Below are positions 32,361 to 42,072 of a DNA stretch of 64,000 nt, piece by piece. Source of the DNA: Pythium myriotylum (Eukaryota > Oomycota > Peronosporomycetes > Pythiales > Pythiaceae); NCBI GenBank assembly GCA_023091665.1, contig JALJCQ010000009.1, forward strand, positions 620,001-684,000. The letters are read 5' to 3'. Under the pieces are notes generated by a model, which saw nothing but the letters and a program-made list of their open reading frames with translations, was not told the DNA's origin and did no database searches. A program made the position numbers and the translations under genes. How positions within the stretch are numbered: position 1 is the first letter of the stretch; each line of letters begins with the position of its first letter.

Positions 32361-34739
32361 ATGGTGTCGATCTCCGCTACGTTACCTGGGTATTCCCACC
32401 GCTGGCTTGCTGTGGGGGTGACATTCGCCGCGCCGATGGCCTTCTTTCTGGTCGGCAGACTCGTGGCGCTCCCTGCAATCCTCGAGCGATTCGCGACGGA
32501 AAGTGAACGTACCATCGGTACCGTCATCGCAGGCCTCCTGCTCGCGTTGATCCAGGATCTGCTCGTCACCGCGCTATTCATATCGACGCTCGTCATCTTC
32601 GAGCTGGTGTACCTAGTCGTGGCCAAGACACTTCGGGGGCGGGTGGAGTCTCATCTCAACCTAGTGCTCAAGATCTACCGATATGTCGTCGTGCTCACAC
32701 TCATTTCTCTTACGATTATGCCGTTTGCCGCCGACATGCTCCTGATTCGTGCACGTGAAATGCGTTTCACGACGGACCTCATAGGCACGTACATCCGCGA
32801 TCGCGACCAAGTCTCAGCACTCCAGGTCAAACCACGTGAGATCAACTTGGCGATTGCGACATCTGTAGGCGCCAGTGTGTTTGCACTGACATTCGCTGCT
32901 GTGTACGTTCGGTGGATCGATCTGCTCGGTGCGCTGCGGCCTTCAAGCTACGGATTCAACCCCGTGATGTCTTCTCCACATGATGAACTCGAAGCCAAGC
33001 GTCTTCAGAGCGTGGTTGACTCTGACACCACTCTTTCAAGCGAAGAGGACTGCGACGACCTGGAGCAAGCGTCACCGCCAAAGCTCCGAACCAAGATCGA
33101 CCAGGCCCATCCGTGGCTCGTGGTGGCCACTGCATGGGTCGCACTGTTCGTTGTGGCCCACGCCATCTCACAAGCTACGACACCGGCAATCATGGCCATT
33201 GCCCTGAACGCCTCGCTGAACGAGCTCTTCCGCAACACTGTCGACATTCAATTTCAACGCGATCTTGGGTCAGGAACGATCGGTTTGGCGTCAGCCTTTC
33301 TCAACTCGGACACGGAGGTGTACGAGCTCTTTCAAGAAGACGTGCTCTTCCGGAAAACGACAGGTTTTAAAGGCGCTCTAGCGTTTGAAGTTGAGGTCGA
33401 CGAGAGGAAACCACCGAACGTCTTGGTCGTCGCGGTCGAGTCATTCCGGTACCTCGACTCGCTCTACTTGTCGGCGAACAATTCAGCGGCCGAGGCCATG
33501 CAGAGGAACAACCTCACACTCACGCCAAACTTCGACCGATGGGCCAAGCGCGGCATCGCCTTCAATAACATGTGGTCAAGCTGGCAGACCAGCCGCTCGC
33601 TAGAGGCAATTCTCTTCGGGCAACCCACGTATGACACCGATTCGGGAACTTGCACTTCTGGTGGCCAAAAGGACGTCAACTTGTCCGGGTTACCGCAGTT
33701 TTTCAAGCAGAAAGGCTACGAGACCGTATTCACGGCAGGTTGCAGGGTGGACTACGACCAGTGGGATGAATTTCTTCCAAGCCACGGCTTTGACACGATC
33801 ATCGCGATGCCCGAGATGAAGCGGATTGCCGAGCGTGACTATGGGATCTCAAGTTGGGACTGGGACAGAGGCGCGCGGCGTGGGTTCTACTGGGGCGTCC
33901 ATGACGACGTGTCTTTCAACGTTCTTGGAGATCTCATGATCAACAAGACAAAAGAGCAGGCTACTCGCGTTAGGCACGGCGAGGACAAGAAGCCGTTCTT
34001 TCTGAACCACTATACAATTTCGAGCCACAGTACGTTTATCATGCGCCCTGCATGGTACGACAGCGTGTCGCTTCCCGACTTCTCGCCTCTCTGCGAAGGC
34101 TGGAAAAGCGATTGTCAGCTACTCAAGAACTACGCCAAGATGCGGTACTTTACCGACATGGAGCTGGGGAAGTTTCTCGACCGGATGGAGAAAGAAGGCA
34201 TTCTCAAAGACACGATCGTTGTGGTTGTCGGCGACCATGGTCAAGGTCCCGAGGTCGGACTGCCCAACTCGATCGATTACCAGACAGCCGTCACCCACGT
34301 GGCCAGCATGCTAATTGCGCAAGGCCGGCTCGGTGGGTACGCCGGCCAGGTCATCGAGGACGCGACCCACCAATACGACTTTCTCAACACACTGATGGAT
34401 ATCGTCGGCCTCCCGTCGAACGGGTTTCTGCAAACCGGCGTGGGGCGCTCGCTCAAGCGAGCCGTGCCGTTTGGCAAGCGGAATGTCTTCTCCAACAACC
34501 CACTCAAGAAAATGTCGGTGATAAAGGGGCACCAACGGTTCGTGTACGACCGCGCGACCAACGACATGGGGCTCTTTGACACGGTCCATGATCCTCTTGA
34601 GAAAGTTGACTTGCTACCAACTGTGAGCGAGAGCGAAGCCGCGAACTGGCAAGCTCTGCGGCTTGCAGGACGCAACCTGAACGCGTACATCAAGCGACGG
34701 TGGGAGAAAAAGTGCCTCACGCAAGTCGAGTGTTCGTAG
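32361..34739 (+). CDS. LtaS-like membrane phosphotransferase, array copy 6
   Basis: Intronless, 792 residues from ATG 32361 (MVSISATLPGYSHRWLAVGV). The frame stays open upstream to 32199, but that part has no homology to the other copies. Five spans and a short Ser/Asp/Glu linker (SSEEDCDDLEQ) before span 5. Catalytic domain: Glu360 (AVESFRYLDS), Thr410 (QTSRSLEAILFGQ), Asp625-His626 (VGDHGQGPEVG). The region after the nucleophile is altered: PTYDTDSGTCTSGG in place of the usual YDSVTDSGTT. An N-terminal span variant with GRLVALPAIL groups it loosely with copy 4. The tail is KCLTQVECS. Confidence 0.9.
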   Translation: MVSISATLPGYSHRWLAVGVTFAAPMAFFLVGRLVALPAILERFATESERTIGTVIAGLLLALIQDLLVTALFISTLVIFELVYLVVAKTLRGRVESHLNLVLKIYRYVVVLTLISLTIMPFAADMLLIRAREMRFTTDLIGTYIRDRDQVSALQVKPREINLAIATSVGASVFALTFAAVYVRWIDLLGALRPSSYGFNPVMSSPHDELEAKRLQSVVDSDTTLSSEEDCDDLEQASPPKLRTKIDQAHPWLVVATAWVALFVVAHAISQATTPAIMAIALNASLNELFRNTVDIQFQRDLGSGTIGLASAFLNSDTEVYELFQEDVLFRKTTGFKGALAFEVEVDERKPPNVLVVAVESFRYLDSLYLSANNSAAEAMQRNNLTLTPNFDRWAKRGIAFNNMWSSWQTSRSLEAILFGQPTYDTDSGTCTSGGQKDVNLSGLPQFFKQKGYETVFTAGCRVDYDQWDEFLPSHGFDTIIAMPEMKRIAERDYGISSWDWDRGARRGFYWGVHDDVSFNVLGDLMINKTKEQATRVRHGEDKKPFFLNHYTISSHSTFIMRPAWYDSVSLPDFSPLCEGWKSDCQLLKNYAKMRYFTDMELGKFLDRMEKEGILKDTIVVVVGDHGQGPEVGLPNSIDYQTAVTHVASMLIAQGRLGGYAGQVIEDATHQYDFLNTLMDIVGLPSNGFLQTGVGRSLKRAVPFGKRNVFSNNPLKKMSVIKGHQRFVYDRATNDMGLFDTVHDPLEKVDLLPTVSESEAANWQALRLAGRNLNAYIKRRWEKKCLTQVECS

Positions 34740-35269
34740 TTTTTAGTACGGATCGATGGACAGCATTCATTTCACAACTTGTAATCCTAATAACTGAGAC
34801 CGTGGATCATCCAGTCAGTCATCAACATGACACTCTTCGATTGAAAACGGGATGCCAGTGAAGTCTTTCGCGATACCGGTATTCCAGGTGAACACCCGGA
34901 ATGTTGCTTCCCACGAGCCAGACAGTCAGTCACGACCTTCCACACATTCGCAGACAGTTTGGCTGGCAAGCACGATCTTCTACATATCATTGTCACTAAA
35001 GAGGGGTAGACACTCTATCAATGTCACTAAAGAGGGGTAGACCCCTTCCTGCTGCTATGAAAAATGTGACAGGCAGAAAAGGGGGATCCACCGGTCGCAA
35101 ATCTTCCTGCAAGTCACAAATACCGTAAATTGGGACCTGGCTCAGCAAAAAACCTTCGAGGTTTTTTCCATCCTGTGGTACTGTCGTCAAATCGTGGCAC
35201 AGAAAAAGGAACCCTGTTGCCCCTGGATTTTTTTAAGTGAGACCGAGGACCAAACTGAGATTTTGCTCG
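34740..35269. other. Spacer between array copies 6 and 7
   Basis: No gene. A 21-nt motif (TGTCACTAAAGAGGGGTAGAC) occurs twice, at 34991-35011 and 35022-35042, a 31-nt period. No initiator-like motif is clear before copy 7. Confidence 0.6.
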
Positions 35270-37705
35270 ATGGACGCGATCCGACGCCAACGCCACGCGG
35301 CCGCGACGCTGCTGGCACGCCGCCCGTGGCTGCAGTGGGCCGCCGTGCTGGGGCTGCCCATGCTCTTCTGCTCGATCGACCGCCCCGCGTCGCTCTCGGC
35401 GATCCGAGGGCTCGCTCCGAGCGAGAACCACTCGATCGGCCGACAAGTGAGCGGCGTGCTGCTCGGCGTCGTCGAGGACTTCGTGGTCGCCGTGCTGCTC
35501 GCTCTTGCCATCATGGTCGTCGAAGCTGTCGCTCGTGCTGTCGAGGGACGAGTGCCGAGTCGCGCTGTCAAGATGAGCGTGACTCTGGGGCGATACCTCG
35601 TTGTCTTCCTGCTCACGTTCCTCGTGCTTGCGCCGTTTGCGTCGGATTTGAGACTTGTACACAAGTATAAAACGCGGCTCGCGACTGATGAGACCCATGG
35701 GAAGTGGCTCGGGGCGCCGGCAGCCGCGTGCGTCGCCATTGTCTTCACCCTGATCTATGCGAGCGGCATCAACCTGTTGCGCAGCTTCAATTCGTCGGGA
35801 GAGACTGCGAACTCCAAGCATGAGGAAATGACCGCGCTGGCTTCCTCCCGAGGTCGCTTGCTGTCGGGAGTGATTGGTTCTGGTGATGTGGGGACTCCTC
35901 AAATCGTGGAACTCGCTGAGTCGGACGCAGAACGCCCAAGCGACGCTGAACTCACAATGGTACCCTTGCCAGCAACCGCAGAGAGTCATCAACGCAAAGG
36001 ACCATTCCATCGTCGACGAGTCAAGATCGCGCTGTTGGCGGTGGTGTTTATTGTGGCAGTGGTCGTCGTCGGAGCGATATCGCACGCGACGAGTCATCTC
36101 GTTGCTGCGATTGGACTCAACGCCACGCTCAATGAACTCAGCAGAAAAATATTCAGCTTCCACTTTTTCTCCGGTGTCAGCATCGAGTCGAACTCGGAGG
36201 AGGCCGAGGAGAACGCAGACGCCGTAGCCGATTCTGCTGTGGAAGGATCGATTGAATCGGCTGCAAAGTACCTGAACTCCGATACCGAGACCTACAACCT
36301 CTTCAAGGACGACGTGCTCTACCGCAAGACGACGGGCTTCAAGGGGCCACTGGCATTTGACGTCAAGGTTGATGAAAAGGATCTTCCGAACGTACTAATA
36401 ATCGGTATCGAGTCGTATCGCTACATGGACTCGTTGTATCTCGCAGCCAACACGACGGCTGGAGAGCTTATGCAGAAGAATAATCTCACGGTTACTCCTC
36501 AGTTTGATCGCTGGGCCAAGCGCGGGATCGCATTCAACAACATGTGGTCGAGCTGGCAGACTAGTCGCTCGCTCGAGGCGATCCTCTTTGGACAGCTCAC
36601 CTTGAACACTGAATCCTCGGGGACAGCAGGTGGCCGCGTGGACACAAAGCTCTCTGGTATGCCTCAGTACTTCAAGCAGAAGGGTTATGAGACCGTATTC
36701 ACGACAGGCTGTATCGTCACCTTTGATGAGTGGGATGCATTCTTGCCTGCCCATGGATTTGATACGTTGATCGCGGCACCAGAGATGAAAAAGATCGCTG
36801 AACGAGACTACGGGATCAATAGCAGCGACTGGGACGGTCCCGCTCGTCGAGGATTTGGGTGGGGTGTCCACGATGATGTGTCGTTCGATATTCTCGGTGA
36901 CTTGATGGTCAATAAAACCAAGGAGCAGGCAGAACGCGTCAAGAGCGGGCAAGCCAAGAAACCATTTTTCTTGAACCATTACACGATCTCGAGCCACCAC
37001 GAGTTTAGTTCGTGGCCGCAGTGGGTCGACAACATCACGCTCCCAGATTTCACTCCGCTTTGTGAAGGCTGGGAAGTCGAGTGTGAAGTCATCAAGAGAT
37101 ATACGAGGCTGCGGTACTTCACAGACATGGAGCTGGGCAAGTTCATGGATCGCATGGAAAAGGCAGGGATTCTGAACGATACAATCGTGATCATGGTTGG
37201 AGACCATGGACAGAGTCCGGAGTTTGGACTCGTCCGACAACTCTACTACCAGACGGCATGCCAGCACGTGGCGAGTGCAATGGTCGCAGAGGGTCGACTA
37301 GGCAAGTATGCAGGGCTCATGGTCGACGACGATACTCACCAATACGATTTGCTCAACACGATGATGGACATCATCGGCGTCCCGCAGGATGGATTCCTCC
37401 AGACGGGGATAGGGCGATCACTCAAGCGCCAGATCCCCAAAGGTGAGCGTCTCGTGTACAGTAACAATCCGAAACTCAAGATGTCGATTGTTCGTGGCCA
37501 CGAGCGCCTTGTCCACGACCGTGACACGAGCGATGCGAGGCTTTACAACACGATCAAAGATCCTCTTGAGAAGGATGACCTGTTCCCATCAAGAAGCAGC
37601 GAGGAACAAGTCGAGTGGCTGGAGAGGCGGAAGGCTGCGCGTCAACTGAGCGCGTATTTTAAACTTCGGTGGGCTGGGAAGTGCCTCACGCAGGTGGAAT
37701 GCTAG
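35270..37705 (+). CDS. LtaS-like membrane phosphotransferase, array copy 7
   Basis: Intronless, 811 residues from ATG 35270 (MDAIRRQRHAAATLLARRPW). The most unusual N-terminal half of the intact copies. The loop after span 3, which elsewhere reads AADMLLIR..MRFT, is replaced by ASDLRLVHKYKTRLATDE, and an acidic insertion (SNSEEAEENADAV) precedes the linker to the catalytic domain. Catalytic residues are kept: Glu381 (GIESYRYMDS, Tyr for Phe), Thr431 (QTSRSLEAILFGQ), Asp645-His646 (VGDHGQSPEFG). The tail is KCLTQVEC. The gene is convergent with copy 8, 173 bp away. Confidence 0.88.
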   Translation: MDAIRRQRHAAATLLARRPWLQWAAVLGLPMLFCSIDRPASLSAIRGLAPSENHSIGRQVSGVLLGVVEDFVVAVLLALAIMVVEAVARAVEGRVPSRAVKMSVTLGRYLVVFLLTFLVLAPFASDLRLVHKYKTRLATDETHGKWLGAPAAACVAIVFTLIYASGINLLRSFNSSGETANSKHEEMTALASSRGRLLSGVIGSGDVGTPQIVELAESDAERPSDAELTMVPLPATAESHQRKGPFHRRRVKIALLAVVFIVAVVVVGAISHATSHLVAAIGLNATLNELSRKIFSFHFFSGVSIESNSEEAEENADAVADSAVEGSIESAAKYLNSDTETYNLFKDDVLYRKTTGFKGPLAFDVKVDEKDLPNVLIIGIESYRYMDSLYLAANTTAGELMQKNNLTVTPQFDRWAKRGIAFNNMWSSWQTSRSLEAILFGQLTLNTESSGTAGGRVDTKLSGMPQYFKQKGYETVFTTGCIVTFDEWDAFLPAHGFDTLIAAPEMKKIAERDYGINSSDWDGPARRGFGWGVHDDVSFDILGDLMVNKTKEQAERVKSGQAKKPFFLNHYTISSHHEFSSWPQWVDNITLPDFTPLCEGWEVECEVIKRYTRLRYFTDMELGKFMDRMEKAGILNDTIVIMVGDHGQSPEFGLVRQLYYQTACQHVASAMVAEGRLGKYAGLMVDDDTHQYDLLNTMMDIIGVPQDGFLQTGIGRSLKRQIPKGERLVYSNNPKLKMSIVRGHERLVHDRDTSDARLYNTIKDPLEKDDLFPSRSSEEQVEWLERRKAARQLSAYFKLRWAGKCLTQVEC

Positions 37706-37878
37706 GTGAGGTTTCTTCTTGACTGCTCGATATTGGCGACGAGATCCAGTAAGAACACTCTTAATCGAGTCACCAGTTAGGACACAATCCAGTAACGCAC
37801 TTCACATTAATTCATTTCTCGTAGGATGTTTAGAGTATATTCATTACAGTTTGCGTGTGAGAAGCCCCAACAGACCTG

Positions 37879-38901
37879 CTAACAACCTCCTGGAGTGAGA
37901 CAGTCATTGAACACGGTGTGGAAGATTTCATTCAGCGACGCGTTCAGACCAATCGATGCGATTGTTGGGCTTGATGTTTGTGAAATAGCGAGTGTCACAT
38001 CGAGTAAGAGCACGAAGACGCCAAAGAGGGCGATCGCAACGAGAAGGGACTCGGCAGGAGGATACCTGGGCCGGATCGCTTGAGAGGGCTTGTCATTGAC
38101 TCGCGAGAGTTCAAAATTGATCATATCATCGTCCGGCTCACTAGGAGCCGCCACGATGGTCACATTCGGGTCAGCAACTCCATGGTCGGATCGGACAGGA
38201 GACCCGAGTTCAACATCCGTAGGCGGGGTATTGTGAGCTCCAAATCGAATGTCAAGGTAGGTTGGTGTCGAGAAGCGAGCTGTTGGTAGTTCAGTTTTTA
38301 CGGCCATTTCCTGTGATGGCCACCAGTAAATGAGGTTGAGAACCCCGACAAATGTAGCAGTGAGCGCAAGTGCGAAGAAGAGTGTGCTGACAATCGTGGT
38401 AGTCTCAACATGAGATTTCGTGCCAGTCTTCTCGTTGTCGAGAGGTTCTGTTCGATTTATCGAGAGACGAACCTGATGGGATCGCACGACCGCCATGTCA
38501 GCGGCGAACGGCAGAAGAGCTAGTATGACAAGTGCAAGCACCGCGACGAACCGGATAGCGTGGCCAACGCCCTTGACCAGCAAAGTTGTGTGGTGGTGTT
38601 CGCCAACACAGGGAAGAATCAATTTAGAGGCGAGCAGTCCGATAAGTTCCACGATGACGAGCGCACCGACGAGCACACAAGTCGTCAACAGATCCTCCAG
38701 TAATCCCAGCGAAAGGCCGGCGATGATTCGTGACGTTTCTGGCTCAATGTTGGTTGTAGTCATGCGGAGAAGTGCTGAAAGTGTCGCGAGCTTGTCGATT
38801 AAGAAAAAGCCCATGGGTAGAACGAAGGCGGTGACCCAGTTGAGCCAAGGCCGCCGCTGGAAGACCGCGTTCATGGCGCCGGGTGAGCTACGAATTCCCA
38901 T
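37879..38901 (-). pseudogene. LtaS-like array copy 8: membrane half only
   Basis: 340 codons from ATG 38901 (or 38874, MNAVFQRRPW, closer to the family start). All five spans are present (WLNWVTAFVLPMGFFLID; LSLGLLEDLLTTCVLVGALVIVE; FAADM...VRLS; a fourth with TFVGVLNLIYWW; a fifth with TSSPTIASIGLNASLNEIF). The frame then ends with VFNDCLTPGGC and a stop at the exact place where the catalytic domain begins in other copies. No remnant of the catalytic half is found before copy 7. The frame is clean, so it could be expressed as a stand-alone membrane domain, but truncation by deletion at the convergent junction is the simplest reading. Confidence 0.8.
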
Positions 38902-39373
38902 ATCCTCGCTGATAATGGTGGAGTTCCTGGATGGATCAAAACTGTCCCATCTCTCACCCTTACGACTTCACAGGTATCATCAATCACTTCGAGCCTCGTG
39001 GCCATCACGCTTCAAGAGACAGGAGGGCTCTGGATACTCGCTCTCTCCAGATCCAAATGGTTCCGGTTCCCCTCCACCAGCGACCAGCGAGCCGCGCGGC
39101 GCGAACGCGCTCGACTGGACTCACTTTACCTCTACAGTCGAACTCACGCTTGACAGCTGCACCGAGCACGAGCTTTCTGGCGTCGTGGATCTGGAGACTC
39201 ACCCGCCAATCATTTGCTCAATGGATGCGTGCTGAACTCAACTCGGAGTCAGAATTTTTTCAGAATCCTCCTTATTGCACATAAAAGAGACCACGTAGAT
39301 GGGTACATATCCTACCATCCTGTTTAGTACTTTATCCACGTACACACAAAACACACCCCGTTTCCAAGCCTGT
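38902..39373. other. Spacer between array copies 8 and 9
   Basis: 472 bp: promoter side of copy 8 and 3' flank of copy 9. No gene is recognised. A minus/plus pair of short frames here is uninformative. Confidence 0.4.
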
Positions 39374-42040
39374 TTAGCAATCGAGCTGGGTGAGGCACTT
39401 GCCATCCCAGCGGCTCTTGAAGTACGCACTGAGCTTGCGTCCTGCTGTCCGGCGTGACGTCCACTCGGCGACCTCCTCTGATGGCCGTGACGGAAGCAGG
39501 TCGTTCTTCTCCAGTGGATCCTTGATGGTGTCAAAGAGACCCACATCGTTTGAACTGCGGTCATACACATATCGCTCGTGGCCACGTACGGCCGACATCT
39601 TCTTCATAGGGTTGTTGCTCCACACGATTCGCTCGCCGAACGGAATCTGGCGCTTGAGCGAGCGGCCGACACCAGTCTGGTAGAATCCCTCCGGTGGCAC
39701 ACCGACAATGTCCATCAGGGTGTTAAGTAGATCGTAATGATGGGTGGCATCATCGATAACCATTCCAACGTGGTCACCAAGTCGCCCTTGGGCAATCAGC
39801 GCACCAGCGACGTGCGTCACCGCGGTCTGGTAGTCCTGCGGCGCCGTAAGGCCAAGCTCAGGAGCTTGTCCGTGGTCGCCAACGATCACGACGATTGTAT
39901 CCTTTAGCACTCCTGCCGCATCCATACGGTCCAGGAACTTGCCGAGCTCCATGTCAGTGAAGTAGCGGAGCTTGGAGTACTGCTTGATTAATTCACATTG
40001 GTCCTTCCACCCTTCGCACAGCGGCGAGAAGTCCGGCAACGTGACGTTCTCGAACCATGTCGGCGTCGAATCCCAGTGAGTATGGCTCGAGATCGTGTAG
40101 TGGTTGTGGAAAAACGGTTTTTTGTCCTCTCCTCGGGCGACGCGGGCAGTTTGGTTCTTGATCTTTTCTGTCATAATATCACCGAGGATATCAAATGACA
40201 AGTCGTCGTGGACGCCCCACCAGAAGCCTCGGTGGGCAGGTCCGTCCCAATCGTCCTTGGAGATATTGTAATCTCGCTCAGCGATTTCTTTAAACTGCGG
40301 GGCACCGAGCACGGTCTGAAAGCCATGGCTTGGTAGGAACGAATCCCACTGGTCGTACTCGAGCGTGCAACCCGTCGTGAACAAGGTCTCATAGCCCTTC
40401 TGCTGGAAAAACTGTGGCATCCCGGAGAGCTTGGTGGTCGTGCGACCTGTCGTTGTTCCCGAGTCTGTCACTGAGTCGTACGCGATCTGACCGAACAGAA
40501 TAGCTTCAAGCGAGCGACTTGTCTGCCAGCTCGACCACATGTTGCTGAAGGCAATACCCTTTTGAGCCCACTTGTCGAAGTTCGGGGTGAGCGAGAGGTC
40601 CAGCTGCTTCTTGATTGCGCCCGCGGACGTGTTACCAGCCAAGAAGAGCGAATCAAAGTAACGGAATGATTCCACAGCGAGGACGAGGACGTTTGGTGGG
40701 TCTTTCTCATCAACCTTGACGTCGAACGCGAGGGGGCCTTTGAAGTCAAGCGTTTGGCGGTAGATGACGTCCTCTCGCAGGAGCTTGTACGACTCGGTCT
40801 TTGCGTTGAGGTAGATCTCGGCGGAGGCGTCATCACCAGACACAGGCTTTGGCTGGAACTCGAAGCCGAAGTAGTTGCGCATGAACTCGTTCAGTGATGC
40901 GTTCAGCGCGATCGAGGTCACCAGAGGACTCGAGGCTTGGGAAATAGCACGCGTGAGGTCAATGAGGAGAATGTACGCGGTGATGAGTGCAGCGGTCACA
41001 ACGGCAATGCGGAACCAAGCGTTGCACACTGGTCTTTTCCGCTTTGGAGCTTCCTCAGCAGCTCCAACAGATCCATTTGTCACATCCTCATCGGTCTTGC
41101 TCATCGCGTTGACGGAACTATCGTCTTGGGACGCCTTAGAGTCAACTTCTTTGGATGGAACTGCTGCGCCTGATTCTAAGTCAATGGTCACCGGAGGCTT
41201 CGCCTTCGGTGTACCAGCCCCATCCAACTCGTTTGTAGCTGGTGTCTTCGGTTCAAGAGGCACTGGGGTGCCAATCTCAGACTTGGGCTTCAACGGAGTC
41301 TTAGGCTTAAGGGGGACAGGTGTACCTGCCTCTATATCGGCGGCGAACGGGGTCTTGTGTTCCATGAAGCTCGCCGACACACCCGTTGGTGTCGTTAAAG
41401 GTGACTCATCGGTTCCCATTTCAACGCGCTTGGACGGCCACCAATGGGTGAGATCCAAGACGAAGACAAAGAGGAGAGCGTACACGATTGCGAACAGCCC
41501 AGCCCCCGAGATGGTAGCACGAGCCAGTCGGATCTCTCGAGGGTCGATCTCGAGTGCCCCTGCTTGGTTCTTCTCTCGTGCATAGGTCACCAAGAGATCG
41601 GTCGTGAAGCGAATCTGGCGTGATCGCATGAGCATCATATCAGCCGCGAACGGTGCAATCGCGAGGGCGACGAGAGTGAGCGCAACAAGGAAACACACAA
41701 AACGACCGAAGATCGTCATGGTTCGCGACAGTCGTTCGTCGCTGATGTGCTCCACTGTGTAGTTACTCATTAACCTCCTGGCAAGGTCCACGAGCACGAG
41801 TACCGCGACTAGTGTAAACGTGACCACGAGGTCCTCTAACATGCCGAGGAAAACACCCGCCGACTTGTTCTTCGCGGTCCGCTCTGTTCTAGCTGCATAG
41901 ATGTCAAGAATCTCGGACAGTGCGACAAGTCGATCGATGAGAAAGAAGATCATCGGGAACGAGATGACGACGAGCCAGTTGAGCCATGGGTGGCGTCGAA
42001 ATACCGCCAAGACGGAGGTGGAAAGCTGTTGGAAACCCAT
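39374..42040 (-). CDS. LtaS-like membrane phosphotransferase, array copy 9
   Basis: Intronless, 888 residues from ATG 42040 (MGFQQLSTSVLAVFRRHPW); the frame is open further upstream but without family homology. The longest copy, because the linker between spans 4 and 5 is expanded into Pro/Lys-rich repeats (GTPVPLKPKTP, then GTPVPLEPKTP) plus acidic Ser-rich segments, about 130 residues in all. Catalytic domain: Glu457 (AVESFRYFDS), Thr507 (QTSRSLEAILFGQ), Asp722-His723 (VGDHGQAPELG), GVHDD and HYTISSHTHW. The tail is KCLTQLDC. An initiator-like motif lies 13 bp upstream. Confidence 0.92.
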   Translation of the reverse strand: MGFQQLSTSVLAVFRRHPWLNWLVVISFPMIFFLIDRLVALSEILDIYAARTERTAKNKSAGVFLGMLEDLVVTFTLVAVLVLVDLARRLMSNYTVEHISDERLSRTMTIFGRFVCFLVALTLVALAIAPFAADMMLMRSRQIRFTTDLLVTYAREKNQAGALEIDPREIRLARATISGAGLFAIVYALLFVFVLDLTHWWPSKRVEMGTDESPLTTPTGVSASFMEHKTPFAADIEAGTPVPLKPKTPLKPKSEIGTPVPLEPKTPATNELDGAGTPKAKPPVTIDLESGAAVPSKEVDSKASQDDSSVNAMSKTDEDVTNGSVGAAEEAPKRKRPVCNAWFRIAVVTAALITAYILLIDLTRAISQASSPLVTSIALNASLNEFMRNYFGFEFQPKPVSGDDASAEIYLNAKTESYKLLREDVIYRQTLDFKGPLAFDVKVDEKDPPNVLVLAVESFRYFDSLFLAGNTSAGAIKKQLDLSLTPNFDKWAQKGIAFSNMWSSWQTSRSLEAILFGQIAYDSVTDSGTTTGRTTTKLSGMPQFFQQKGYETLFTTGCTLEYDQWDSFLPSHGFQTVLGAPQFKEIAERDYNISKDDWDGPAHRGFWWGVHDDLSFDILGDIMTEKIKNQTARVARGEDKKPFFHNHYTISSHTHWDSTPTWFENVTLPDFSPLCEGWKDQCELIKQYSKLRYFTDMELGKFLDRMDAAGVLKDTIVVIVGDHGQAPELGLTAPQDYQTAVTHVAGALIAQGRLGDHVGMVIDDATHHYDLLNTLMDIVGVPPEGFYQTGVGRSLKRQIPFGERIVWSNNPMKKMSAVRGHERYVYDRSSNDVGLFDTIKDPLEKNDLLPSRPSEEVAEWTSRRTAGRKLSAYFKSRWDGKCLTQLDC

Positions 42041-42053
42041 TGCTTCAGGGCAA

Positions 42054-42072
42054 GGGAGTTTGGAGAATGGGG
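42054..42072 (-). promoter_or_regulatory. Putative oomycete initiator of array copy 9
   Basis: On the minus strand CCCCATTCTCCAAACTCCC lies just upstream of the ATG at 42040. It fits the same CCATTYYNCAA pattern found before copy 5 and the CRN gene. Confidence 0.4.
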
